This document shows positions 23,752 through 35,639 of a stretch of 64,000 bases of DNA, piece by piece; positions within the stretch are counted from its first letter, which is position 1; every line of letters begins with the position of its first letter. Source of the stretch: Sphagnum compactum (Eukaryota > Bryophyta > Sphagnopsida > Sphagnales); NCBI GenBank assembly GCA_965153455.1, contig OZ234493.1, positions 27,146,213-27,210,212 of the forward strand, written 5' to 3'. The notes under the pieces are model-generated. The model had not been told where the DNA came from. It searched no databases and worked only from the letters and a program-made list of their open reading frames with translations. The position numbers and the translations under genes are program-made.

Positions 23752-26700
23752 ATGTGGACAGATGTTGGTGTTCGGAAGGGTCGCCAACTGCAAAGAGCTA
23801 GAACTACCGGCTTGGCTGGCCTATTAGATGAAGAGCGGAACAGTGGAAAGGGTGTAGTTGTTGCAGCGGCTGCCATCTGTATGCATGATGACTGTAGCAG
23901 ATGGGGGGGGCTGGATCGGACCCTGGCACATGTTCTGGATGTGTCTCCTCCTCATGCTCCAGAAATCTCTTTCATCACAGATGACAAAATTGACTTGTTG
24001 AAAGTGCGATCATTTCTGAATGCACAATTGGATGCTATGCAAGATGATGTGAATGGAAGTGGTGGTGGTGCAACATCTGGTTGTTGTGGGTTGAGGGATG
24101 GTGTGTTCATCAACAACGGTCCTGCTGGGGAAGGAGTCGTTGCAATGGACAGTGAAAGCGCCTCTGGAGATATTAAGTTTGATAAATCATACCTTGTGTT
24201 GGAGAGTCAGACAATTTTCAGTAGTGCTCGCTCAAATGCGTGTGTTTGGAAAGGTCGATGGATGTTTGAAGCTACCTTAGGAACGGCAGGGATTCAACAG
24301 CTCGGTTGGGCAACTGTCTCATGTCCTTTCACTTATGAAGAAGGTGTCGGTGATGCGGTGGATTCGTATGCTTATGATGGCAAGAGAGTGCGTAAATGGA
24401 GTGAAGGCCACAAGATATATGGGCAGCCATGGGTTGCTGGTGATGTTATTGGCTGTTGCATAGATTTGGATGCAGGGCAGATCTCTTTCTTCAGAAATGG
24501 TTTTCCTCTTGGTGTGGCGTATGATGGTGTAAGAACACTGGAGCCTAAGCAGGGATACTTTCCAGCCATTTCTCTTTCTCATAGCGAGCGCTGTGAATTG
24601 AACTTTGGTGGGAGGCCGTTCAAGTATCCAGTTGATGGGTTCTTACCCATCCAGGCACCACCAACTGTGAAGGTTGGTGAGGGCAAAGATAGGTTGGGTT
24701 CAGCTACTGCGAGAGCAAAGTTCCTGCTTGGGTGTTTGCAAAGACTTGTGCAACTTGGTAGTCGGGAGGTGGCTGCTGCTATGGCACCTGTTGACAGGTT
24801 GAGGAGGCTTACTCCACTTGCAGACGATCACATTTCATCTATTGGTGCAGAAATTTGTGAATTGCTTTGGCCTTTGCTGCTTGCTGGGCCTGAAACAGCA
24901 GCTGTGAAAATTGCAACAGATGATGTTCGGCCACCAGGTGAGTATGTTGTTTGGGCGGCTCTAGTACCCTTCTTGTTGGAAACATATAGGCAAGAAGCGC
25001 CACATGATGCTCCCAGTGTCGACCAAGCTTTGGATCTTTTGCTTCCACGACTGGCAAGACAAGTTGCAGATGGCTCCCTTGTCACCATGCTGATGGAGGC
25101 GCTTGCCTATGGCTGTCGCACATCCCCATACTCATTGGCTAATCATCCGTACACTGGTGCCTATCCCTATTTGGCCTTAGCCTGTCACCTGCTGGAGCGG
25201 TATGATTTCATGGTGTTGTGGTGGACATCTAAAGGGTTTGACTTGTGCTTGGAGGGATTGCTCACTCGCAAAGGCCCCAACAAAAATGATCTTGAAGCTT
25301 TGATGCCCACTGTCTGGTGGCAAGGTTCCCGTGAGGACCTTTGCTCGGAGGGTAAAATGAGGCATGCAGCAACTGCTTTATCAAAGGCAATTGTCAAGGT
25401 CAGTCCTTTGCAATGGGAGAATCTAGAATGTTTTCTTACACATATTCAATATTCTACTTTAGTGGTGGATTTGAATCTTCAAAGTGGTGTTGTGGAGTGT
25501 TTCTCTTCCGTGTCATAGATCTTTTTGTGTTTGTATCTAAAACTCTAGGTTGAAGAGTTGCAATGGGAGCTCTGCCACCGTCTGCTTCACTTTATTCCAC
25601 CATCATCTGGTGAATCGCAACAGCAAGTGCCAGGTGTGGTTTTTCGAAGGTTCCTTCGGCATTTGGTGTGCAAGAATCGAGGGGCTAACAGGAGTATGGC
25701 ACCACCAGGCCTTTCAGATAACTCTGTGCTTGTTTCCACGTACTGTGTGCTTTTGCGGTTCTTGTCAGAGGGCCTTGGGACAGGAAAGGTTGGTGGTGAG
25801 TCTGTGGAAGGGAGCAAGGAGCATTCAGAAAATCATGTTGGGTTCCTTCACAGGTAAATACTGATTTTTTGCATCCAGGTTGATTTTAGCTGTTGGGATT
25901 GATGGTTTACAAGTGTGTAGTCATCTAATTTGATCTTTTGCACATGCAGGGAAGGCAAGCGTAGTTTTCCCATCAGCATTTTCTTGAAGGATGGCAGCAC
26001 AGCGGATTTTGCCCGATTGGGTGGAACATTCAGTCATCTTGTGAAAACATATCCTGCTGGAGTGGATATTCCAGAGGTGGAGTGGGTGGAGAGTAGCATG
26101 GATGAGGGAGAGGAACTTGTCCAACATGGAGGAAAACTTCAGCCTGCATGCTGTGCTGAGGTTACCATGAGTGGATTAGGCTGTGATACCAAGAGTCCTG
26201 CTAGAGCTCCAGCCAAGATTGTCACTGCTGGCTCAACAGCTGGGGTCAGCGAGAGGGCAACAAGTCCTCTCAGTAGTGATCACAATGGTCGCCCTTGTGA
26301 TGGGTGTGTGGAGGGCAAACCCAGCTCTAGTGGGAGAATGATGGACATAAGCTTGGAAGGTGCCACTGTGTTGCGCACTTACAAGAGGGCAGCTGGTTTC
26401 AAGCCTATTAAAGAGCTCTCAGAGGCCATCCGAGAGGAAGAGTTGCTTGACATCATGGTGTTGCTGTATCATCTTGGTCTTGCTCAAAACTTCAAGCAGG
26501 TATGCCGAAACAAATCAAGCAAAACACGTCAGGTTTCTCTTTCATCTGTGATCATGGTGGCTGATGGTGCATGTGACCCATGAGCTCATCATGGGTTGCT
26601 GAAAGGATTTTGCTAAACCAAATGTTTTGGTGGGTACATAGGCTTCATTCTATATGCAACATCAGATGCAATCGATTGCACAACTTGATGACACAGATCG

Positions 26701-29700
26701 CCAGATTCGTGGTGAAAAAGTCTCCAGTGATTATCTGAAGCGGCTGAAAGAAGCACGGACAATTTACAGAGAGGATTTGATTGACTGTGTACGTCAATGT
26801 ACTTGGTATGTTTTGATGGGTCAAAATTCTCTTCTTGTCAGATTCCACTCCCATGTCCTTTAAAGACTTCTGCATGCATTGGGTTTTAGTTGTGAATTGC
26901 CAGTTCCAATGTTGTCATAGCATTTGTGACTGTTTCACATGGCTACTGCATGTTCATCATTTGGCTCTCATCACATTTGTTGTGTACAATGTGTAGGTAT
27001 CGAGTCACAATGTTTGCCAGGTGGAAGCTCAGGGGGATGTATGCAACATGCATGTGGCTTGTGCAGTTGTTGCTTGTGCTCAGCAAACGGGATCCTTTGT
27101 TCAGCTACATACCAGAGTTTTATGTTGAGACCCTGGTGTGTGTTCTCAGTCAACTTCTTTCCATATGGGATGCTTCACTTAGTTGGCAGATGGTTCATTT
27201 TTCTCAGATGCATTTTTGCCGGTCTGATTCAGTTCAAAGCTGGAGATGCCTCATCTGCAAGAACAGGTTAATGGGGGGGCTTGAACTGATGTCAAGGGCG
27301 TTGTCATTACTGCAGGTGGACTCTTTCCATGCTTTGCGCAGAAGCGATCCACCATTTGTTTCACCATCCTCCCTTTTGCAGCAAGGGCTCTCTCCTCTTG
27401 TAATCCGCTACATCTTTCTGATTTTTTCTGTCATTCTAGTTTCTCTTCGGTGGGGCATGAATTCCATACTGATAAACTCCTTGTGCCTTTTTTTTGCGCA
27501 GGTGATGTTCCTTGTCACACATTTCAGCGATGTCAGGATAGTGAATTCAGACATCCGAGATATTATCTTGCAGTCAATTTCTGTATTGGTGCAGTACAAG
27601 GAGCATGTTGTTGCATTTGAGCGCAGCCAAGCTGCCCGTGAGGGTATGGTGGGGTCTCTTTTAGCTTCATTTGACAATCGCTTCTGGATACCTGTCTCCA
27701 ACATTCTGTTACGTCTTTGTAAGGGCTCAGGTTTTGGAGCTTCCAAATGCTCATCCCATGGAGAGTCCTTCTCCCCTCATTTTCAGGTGGGTGCAACTCC
27801 CAGGACATTTCTTCTACTTGTGGTCACTTATGAAAAGGAGATGTTTCTGCCCTCTACACACATATTCTTTTTGCTTCATAAACTGTCAGAATGAGAGTGA
27901 CAATCTTTATGGCTTTGAGGTGTTGCGTCTTACCTGGGATTGTGCTACTCTGTGTGCAGCGGTTGCTGAAAGAGAAATGCATTGTTGATGAGAAGCTGTT
28001 TGCCTCATTCCTGAATCGGTTGTTCAACACACTCAACTGGACCATCACTGAGTTCTCAGTTGCCATTAAGGAAATGCAGGAAAATGTTGATCGACCTCAG
28101 GTATTTTCCTTGCCAGTATGTATGGGAAGGTCCAATGTACAGTGCTGAATTTTGTGGTTCAAAAGCTGTACATTCTAAGTGGGGTTTTGCCACAGATGTT
28201 GCTTGGGTTTGTTAATCATGAGTCCAGGCTGCTGCTGTTGTGCCAGGAAAGAAATCATTTCATGGAAAATGCCTGTAGATACAGATCTCTATGATTGCTG
28301 TCATGTCTGTAAGGAAGGTCCCATTTGGGAAGGTGATATCATGGTGTTTTTTCCTATGCAGGTTCAAGATTTGCAGCAAAGGAAATGCACCATTATGTTT
28401 GAGCTATCATGCAATCTGGAAAGGATATTGGAATTTTTCACTCAGGAACTGCCACAGGCCTTCCTACAAGGGCCTGAGATGAACCTGATCCGACTCTGTG
28501 AGCTGATCATCTTTGTACTTAATCACACAACCTGTAGTGCTGATGCCCTTTTCTTTGACAGGTTATATTCATACCCTCATCTCTCTCTCCCTCTCCCAAA
28601 AAAAAAACCAGAAGAGTTTTGGCTTCAGTTTGTTGATAAATTGCCACTGAAAGGTGAATCCTGGACACACACAGAGTATATGCATCAATTCTGTATATTC
28701 AATCTTGTGAGAGGAAAGGCAGTTTCTTACTCTAGACGTGGTGATTGAGAATTGCAGTGAGACTCTATTTGTTAGTTACAGTGAGACAAGCTTTTTCACT
28801 GTGGTCTGTTGCTGGTTTGCAGCACTGTGAGGCAGCAAGGCCAATCCCAGGAGAAGGTGAATAGAGCCATGATCTTGGCTCCACTTGTGGGCATTGTGTT
28901 AAATTTGAGAAATGCTACCATGGTTCCTAATCATGGGATGACATATGACTTGGCACATGCGATTGTGAGTGTGGACATATCTGCAGCAGTCATCTCAAAT
29001 TTCCAATACTTGATCAATTACAGCTGGGTAAGAGTAGTGATAAACCTGATGGTTGTCATGAAGGTCTCTTTCAGTGCTACCCAATGTCTCTGATTGAGTC
29101 TTCAGGTTGCTTCCAGAAATGTGATATAAACTCAGGATGCAGATGTTTGTACCAATGTGTTTGGCCTGAGAATTTGGCCAGATTTATCTGCACCCACCAT
29201 TGGAAGCTGATGATGTCAGTGGGGTAGACATGGCAGCTTATCACGAAGGTGATGGTCTGAAACTTCGTGAGTGATGCTCATGAGGTTATGGCTGCACTCA
29301 CAATCATGTTACCTTTCAAAGTGTTATTGGAAAGTTTTCTCTTCAGTTTTGTACACATATGTAATCTTGTGTTTGTTGACCTACAATGTTCAGGAATCAT
29401 TTTATCCAGTATCTGTGTGGGATCCAGGAATCTCTGTTTCTTGTCCCTTATCAATCTTACTTGGACCTGCAGGATGTCACTTTCAAAGGTGATCCATCAG
29501 TCAGAAGAGTAGAAGATCTCAAGGCTTTCATGTCAAAGCTCAAAGTTGAGTGGGAAGAGGCAAAGAGATTAGCAAGTCAGGAGGAGCTACATGAGCTTCT
29601 TACAGCTGATTTGTGCTCTGGTACCTAACCTCCCCCCACTTTGTTTCTCCATGCTGACAAAAATCTAAGGACTCAAAAGACTGCAGAAACAGTCTCACCA

Positions 29701-30233
29701 CAATACCAGCACTGTATTCAATCTCTTCTCTTTCTCACTTGTGTGAAGAAGATGAACATGGGGTGAGGGTAGTAAACCACATGCACTGGTCTTATTTTTT
29801 TGGGGGTATATCTTTTTGTGCATTACTGCAAACGGCATGGCAATCAGTTTGGATCTATCTCTCATTCTGGGTTGAACCCTTTATTGCAGATATACTTGGA
29901 GGAAGCTTGGCAATCGACAGGGAAGAGACATGCAGTATTTGCTATGCTTGTGAAGTGGACACAATGTTCATACCTTGTAAGCACCAGTCTTGCCAGCGCT
30001 GTATCTCAAGGCACCTCCTCAATAACCAACGGTGTTTTTTCTGCAACTCAACAATCTCTGAACTGTGCTCTATGTTGCCACCAACAACAACCACTCCACT
30101 GTGTGCTGCGGGGGTCAACAGTCAGTGCCCAGCAGCTGCAGATTCTAATGGGACTTTGACTCGAAGTACTACCGGGCATGACTTGCAATCTCATTCAAGC
30201 CGAGGTTCACTCTCAAGGTTACATAACATCTAA
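23752..30233 (+). CDS. RKP: E3 ubiquitin-protein ligase RKP (KPC1-like; SPRY and RING domains)
   Basis: Predicted cytoplasmic RING ubiquitin ligase; Arabidopsis RKP and mammalian KPC1 are linked to turnover of CDK inhibitors. Coding exons: 23752-25398, 25549-25853, 25950-26499, 26642-26805, 26997-27135, 27316-27399, 27502-27786, 27960-28100, 28362-28561, 28823-29027, 29473-29620, 29890-30233. All introns are GT-AG and phases agree, giving about 1,403 residues, somewhat longer than the Arabidopsis protein. A SPRY domain at about residues 145-305 contains VCVWKGRWMFE, GIQQLGWATVSCPF, GQPWVAGDVIGCCIDLD and GYFPAISLS. The centre matches the RKP family closely (LCMW/VQLLLVLSK region, SWIPV-type motif, FLNRLFNTL). 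The C-terminal C3HC4 RING has CSICYA, PCKHQSC and CFFC. ATG 23752 is the first after an in-frame stop at 23689 and precedes a conserved SGLA-like segment. The Ser/Thr-rich tail after the RING is longer than usual. Confidence 0.93.
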
Positions 30234-30825
30234 AGCTCTTTTGATTCTACCGCATGTAACCCTTCACACAGGAAACATATACTTGCATAAAAGGAATATG
30301 TTCAGCAGTGCCTGTCTATGAACTTCAGCAGTAGTGATTTTACTTTGAAAGCCGATGCAGTTGTACATTTGGGGTTGTGGTTTTTTGCCTTGTTACACAC
30401 TTGATAATACATGTTACATGTGTTGCATCAGTGAGGCAGGTTGAGCGTAGCCCTTAAGGGCATTGCTGCTGCCATTGATGCTCCACTCACAGATTGGTTG
30501 GTTAGCTTGTCCACATGCTTATTTGGACAGATGAATGTCAAAGCAATCTTCTTGCTCACCCTTCTTCTACAGTATGCTAGTTTTGGGTGTGCCCTATGAG
30601 AATTGTGCAAGTGTCGGGTTGTTTTTTTACCAATTGTTTAAGCAAATCGTTTCTTTGGTTTTGTCTTAATAAAAATCTGGAGATTTTCAAATTAGTTGAC
30701 TGTAGACTTGCTCAATATAATGAAAATCTGATCATAGAAACAGAGATCCACAGAGTTTTGCAGATCTGAAATTCTTGTTGGTTGATTGATCATTTGTATC
30801 TTGTAGTTCTTCAACTTAACTAGTC
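30234..30825 (+). other. RKP 3' UTR and downstream flank
   Basis: Sequence after the RKP stop codon with no further coding support. T-rich tracts and AATAAAA at about 30669-30675 could contribute to polyadenylation, but the site is not determined. Confidence 0.4.
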
Positions 30826-31080
30826 AACTGGCCCTTTTACAGTTTAGGATTTATGGGTTCTGTTAGAGTGCAAAACTTTTTTGACCCTCAAAGTTTTGCA
30901 TTAAATTCTCTGTTAAATTCAACTGGCCTTTTAAAGGCTAAGGGCTTTTGTGGTTTTGTAGAGTGTTAAAACACTCTTAAAAGTTTTGTATTGAATTCCT
31001 CTGTCAGATTTAACTGGCCTTTTGAGCGTTAATGGTTTCGATGGTTTTCTACATTGCTACACTCTACAAATGTCCACATG
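30826..31080. repeat. Degenerate tandem repeat, about 100-bp unit
   Basis: The phrase AACTGGCCTTTT, followed by a TTTATGGTTTTGTAGAGTG-like stretch and CAAAGTTTTGCATTAAATTC, occurs at about 30828, 30920 and 31012. Two units are well matched and the third is partial. The TATGGTTTTG...AGAGT element also appears in both arms of the hairpin at 31280-31345. Confidence 0.6.
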
Positions 31081-31279
31081 TGTTATGATTCCTCTTTCAG
31101 CAAAAACTCTATTGCAACAGCCCATAGGAGGGAGCAAGGTTTAGTTGGAATTCTTCACACAATGTTTGCAATGTTTGAAGGTAGGACATTGAGGCTCCTC
31201 TTGAGACAGCCTTTGCAATGTCCTAACTTTGAATGTCCTACTCTCAAGACACTCTTCCTCCAAGCTTAGAAGCAATGCT

Positions 31280-31345
31280 GCAAAACCATATAAATCCTTA
31301 ACCCTAGAAAATCTTTGTTAGGGTTAAGGATTTATATGGTTTTGC
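31280..31345. repeat. Perfect 27-bp inverted repeat with 12-nt loop
   Basis: The arm at 31280-31306 starts GCAAAACCATATAAATCC and the arm at 31319-31345 is its exact reverse complement, separated by 12 nt. The inner ends carry CCCTA/TAGGG. The structure would fold into a 66-nt hairpin if transcribed. Confidence 0.9.
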
Positions 31346-31589
31346 GAGAGTTTAAAATGTCCTCTCATGTCATGCCCAATTTGGAGTGTTGGTCCTTAAT
31401 TGGGGTGACTTCAAGAATAGCTCAAGAGAAGAAGGGTAGAGTTAGAGGCCAAAAGGAGACTCAAATGGAGCCCAAAAACAAGGATTCACTTTATTCTAAG
31501 GTGATGGGCCAATCAATGTGGCCCCTTCCAAAAAATAAAAGAAAAAGTTGTGAGCCACACCCATGAACTAATAACTAACATGAATCACA

Positions 31590-31835
31590 CTATTACCTAT
31601 GTCCCACACGGTTTGAGCGCCTCCCATTAGGGCGGAGCCAAAAATGGTGACAAACACTTATGGACATTGAAGTTTCATGCAACCAATGAGAAGGCTCAGC
31701 ATGCAATCATGAGGGGTCTAGTTTTTTTTCTTTAATGGGGGGAGGGAGGGGAAGATTTTGTTTTTTTTCACCTTGTTCCCAATGTGTTCCCATCATATTC
31801 CCATGGGGTTCCCAAAGATGTCCCCAATAGCTAGC
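31590..31835 (+). repeat. Dispersed intergenic repeat family, member 1
   Basis: Contains AAAAATGGTGACAAAC, CCAATGAGAAGGCTCAGCAT and several TTCCCAATGTGTTCCCAT-type phrases, seen in reverse complement or rearranged form at 32900-33125 and 41040-41530 (CCATTTTTGGCC, GGCTGCATG, GGGAACATAG). No open frame of note. Confidence 0.5.
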
Positions 31836-31860
31836 ACCTCAGTTCTATCCCATATGATTT

Positions 31861-32056
31861 TGTTCAACTCTCATGTACATAAACTGAAAAGGCTGGCACA
31901 TTTGTTTCTATTTTGCAAGTGGGGGACCAAAGAGACGCTTCTATTGGGGAGTGCTCATTGTTCAACTCTCATGTACATAAACTGAAAAGGCCGGCACATT
32001 TGTTTCAATTTTGCAACTGGAGGACCAAAGAGACGCTTCTATTGGGGAGTGTTCAA
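31861..32056. repeat. 98-bp tandem duplication
   Basis: TGTTCAACTCTCATGTACAT starts at 31861 and again at 31959. Both copies run through AAACTGAAAAGG, GGACCAAAGAGACGCTTC and TATTGGGGAGTG with only a few substitutions, suggesting a fairly recent event. Confidence 0.9.
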
Positions 32057-32899
32057 TGTTCCCAAAGAATTGGTGACGCACCCTTGTGAAATGTCCACAT
32101 GAATCCCTCTCTCTTCCCCCCCCCCCCAAATTGTAAACAAAAGGTTAAAAACTAAAGACACATACTAAAGACTTGTGAAATGTCAATATTTCAAGACATA
32201 CTATGCTCACAACAAGTGGAGGTGGAGTAGTAGCACTGAATTAGGTCCCTTTTTCTTTTTTTTTCCTCTCTAGAAAAAAAAGACAAAAGATGATGTGGAG
32301 TATAAATTGGAAAAAAAAGAAAGACATAGGTGGCAAGAAACAGGAGTGACACAACTTAGTGTTGTGAGATCAAATGATATAGGGTTTTGAAAGACACAAA
32401 AACAGGCAGCACAACAAACAGCCTTGTAGTGAAAGACATGTTACTTTGACAAATTCTCTACCAAGGCATTCATGTCCATTCATTCATTCCTTCTTTCCAA
32501 TTCTCTCCCACAACAAAAGTTAATGAATTCGTAATGGAATGAAGATATTGAATTTGGTCATTGAAGATTATGATTTTATACAAAAATGAGGAAATTGCAC
32601 AGTTATCTATCTACACTTACGTATTACCACAACAATTTTTATAACAAAAGAATGACCCCCTATTTCAAAAATAAATGCACTTACTCCCATTATGCAAGGG
32701 TAACCCATGTTAATTAATTATGGTGGACCCTCAAAGGTTTATTAATTTTCTTGCTTTTGTGATGGGTGTCAATTGATTAGCCCATCACAAAAATAAATAA
32801 TTAAAAAAAAAAATCGAGGTTTGAACTTTTAATCCCTAAATGGACATATTGTGGTTTGTGATCCTTTTGAGCTATTTATATATAGGTTACAGGAGTGGA
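32057..32899. other. AT-rich intergenic DNA, no gene seen
   Basis: No gene supported. It contains a C-run at about 32118-32128 and AT-rich sequence only. Confidence 0.5.
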
Positions 32900-33125
32900 A
32901 CTTAGGGCAAAGGATATGGGATAAAGTGGGGTGCTATTGAGAACATGTTGGGGAACAACAAAAATACAAAAAAAATCAAACATCCCATGGCCCCCAACCC
33001 TCCCCAAAAAGAAAAAACCTGGACCCCCTCTGGGTGTATGCTGGCTCATCTCATTGGTTGCCAAGGGTTTTTATGCTTACCTCTGGTCATTACCATTTTT
33101 GACCTAGGCTAATGGCAAGGGCACG
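32900..33125. repeat. Dispersed intergenic repeat family, member 2
   Basis: Shares GGGCAAAGGATATGGGAT, GGGGTGCTATTGAGAACA, CCCTCCCCAAAAAGAAAAAA, CATTGGTTGCCA and CCATTTTTGACCTAGGCTAA with the members at 41040-41530. Confidence 0.6.
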
Positions 33126-35639
33126 AACATGGGACATAGCATATATCCCAAAACATGCCCAACAAAAAGTGTAGATATGTAAATCTAAAAATTTGAGTGT
33201 GTATGTGTAAATAATTTTATTAATATTAACTCTAGGTTTTAGTTTTCTTTAATATTTTAGAATTGGAAAACCACCAGTTTTTTTAAAAAAAATATTAAAT
33301 CAGAATCAAAGAACTGCCCGGTTTGTCATGAAAGAGCCGACGGTTATAAAGGTGATTATTTGATTTTAAATTTTTTTCAACTGTTGAGAACCATCGTTAA
33401 TACATAAGAAAAACTAGTTCCTCGATTTTCTTGAGAACCACGGTCATGAACCCTAAGTACTGCCCTGATAACTGCCTGGGTTCAAAGTTTCCTCCAACTT
33501 CACATCCCAACCCAATGATGAAAGGGATTCAAAGGCCATGCAAGAAAGGAGAGAGAAGACTCCATGGAAATTAATTTGAGTGTTATGAGACCCCAACAGA
33601 TGAAAAATCCTTGGATTGGAGGCATAGTTGTTGTTCCTCTTGAGTGTCAATTAGGACTAACATTATTCCTCAACTAATCAATGATTTTCTTTTTTTTTCT
33701 AATACCTATCACCCATATAATAGGGTTCAAAATTCAATTGCACCTAATACTACATAATAGTGCCAATTCCACAATTAAAAGTGAATTTTATTGACCTTGC
33801 CAAATACAAAGCTATTACCCACAAGGATTTGTTTTTCAATTTTTTGTATATTGAAATTTTTTCTAATTTTCTAACCAAGAAGCAACATTAGTCAACTTTA
33901 CACTAAGGGAGAAAATAATAGTTAATAAATCAATAAATCCAAAAATATTCTCAATTTTTTGGTCAAGAAAGCAACAAAATTGTTGGGGAAAAAAAAACCT
34001 TGCTACCTATTAGGGTAGAACAACTCGTCACCGATTAGTGATGGCCTCCGATCAAGGATTTAGCCATGTAACATATTCGTTTTAGTTTTGTTCTCTGGTG
34101 ATGATTAATCAAAAGTTCATTTATGATTGATCGTTTACCCATGTGTGAGATGTGCAAAATTTTTTAATTGTTTGATGATTTTAGGGGAATTTAATGTTCC
34201 TTAATAAGGTATAAGACAACCACCTTTTATTGTGAAAAATTTAAGAGCCCATCAATTTCTGATCAAATTTGTACAACTTCTTGATTGGTAATGGGGGTCC
34301 AAGGTTACTTTAAACAACAAGGAGATGATTGCAAATTTGAGGTTTTGAACACATAAAATTGTAATCAAGTCCTTAGAAATGAGACATTTTGTGTATAGAA
34401 AACAACATCCAAGAACACAAAATTGAACTCTTATCTAATTGTTCCTAAAAATTTGCCCAAATTTGGGGTAGACACCAAAACTACAAACATGTCAATCAAC
34501 CCATTAAGAGCTAGCTTTGGATACCAAGGAACAAGAACCAAAAAAACAAATGCAAGATTTTCCAACCACATTTCATATGAATCCATTTTTCCCACCAAAA
34601 ACCACTTAGTAGGAACGAAAGAAATTCTTAGCTTGGAATTCCTATAGTAAGAACTGTAAATTCTAAATATGTCAAATCTAGTAGCAAGTTCATTGCAAAA
34701 GTTTCAATCATTCTTGGAAAGACTACAAGGTGAAATCAATAAGAAAATAGACTTAGATTTGGTTGCAATTGAGGTCAAGCAGGAAGTAGATGGTATAGTC
34801 CCTATTGTATTTTAGCTAATGAAGGAAGTAGAAGAAACAATTTGTGTTGAAATTGAGATCAAGGACAAAGTAGAAGATCCTACTACATTTGGGATCAAAC
34901 AAGAAGTAGAATTTAATTGCAAAATCTAGGAATAGTGTTAGAGAAAGCGGATTTAAGTGGCATACCAAAGTTGGTGCAAGAATACACAAACAAATATTCA
35001 CAATACTTATATTATCGTTGGGTTCACCAATATGCAATTTTACAATTTTCATCACATTTTAGAAGTAGCAGAAGTCATAGGTTTCCCTCTCTTCCATCAA
35101 GACACACTTTGAGATACATTCCCACTGCCTTCACATCAACAACAAATGTCACATTAAATTGGAAAGACTTTGTTGAATGGTATGAACTGTTTGTTTCTTG
35201 TGAGGAAGTGGAAACATATGCATTTAATCACTATCCATATTTGACACACTTTTTAATCTTTTGGTCATCATACAAGAAATTTCAGTTGTATTTAGGAGGA
35301 CCTGACAGGACACCCTCAAGTGCTTGGAGGTTGGGCCGCGGAGGAATAAAGTTGAGATGAGAAGACCAATGGGAAAAGAGGCCTTGCAATCTGTACCACG
35401 ACATATGCGAAGTGGACCACTTGTAAAGTGTTCATTAACACATCTCAATGTGCTAATAAAGTGCTAGAGTGGGGTTTTAAGTCAAAGTTATGAATATCAA
35501 GAAAATCAACGGCCCCAACTTGGAACCTTAGCAACACAAGACCAACAATAATCTCAACTTGCCACATAGCCATATCAACAACACAAGATTAGCGAACCCA
35601 TCTGGCCATAAAAAAAAATAGATTACCTACTACATGTAG
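33126..35639. other. AT-rich intergenic DNA, no recognised gene
   Basis: One open frame of 147 codons (34917-35360, plus strand) and shorter ones occur. Their translations match no family I know. The stretch directly precedes a decayed transposase and may include other parts of that element. Confidence 0.4.

Noticed and set aside
26926-27894. 322-codon open frame on the plus strand
   Set aside because: It is RKP exons 5-7 read through introns 5 and 6, which happen to lack in-frame stops. The spliced model fits the family better.
34917-35360. 147-codon open frame upstream of the transposase remnant
   Set aside because: No recognisable motif and no link in frame to the transposase N-terminus.
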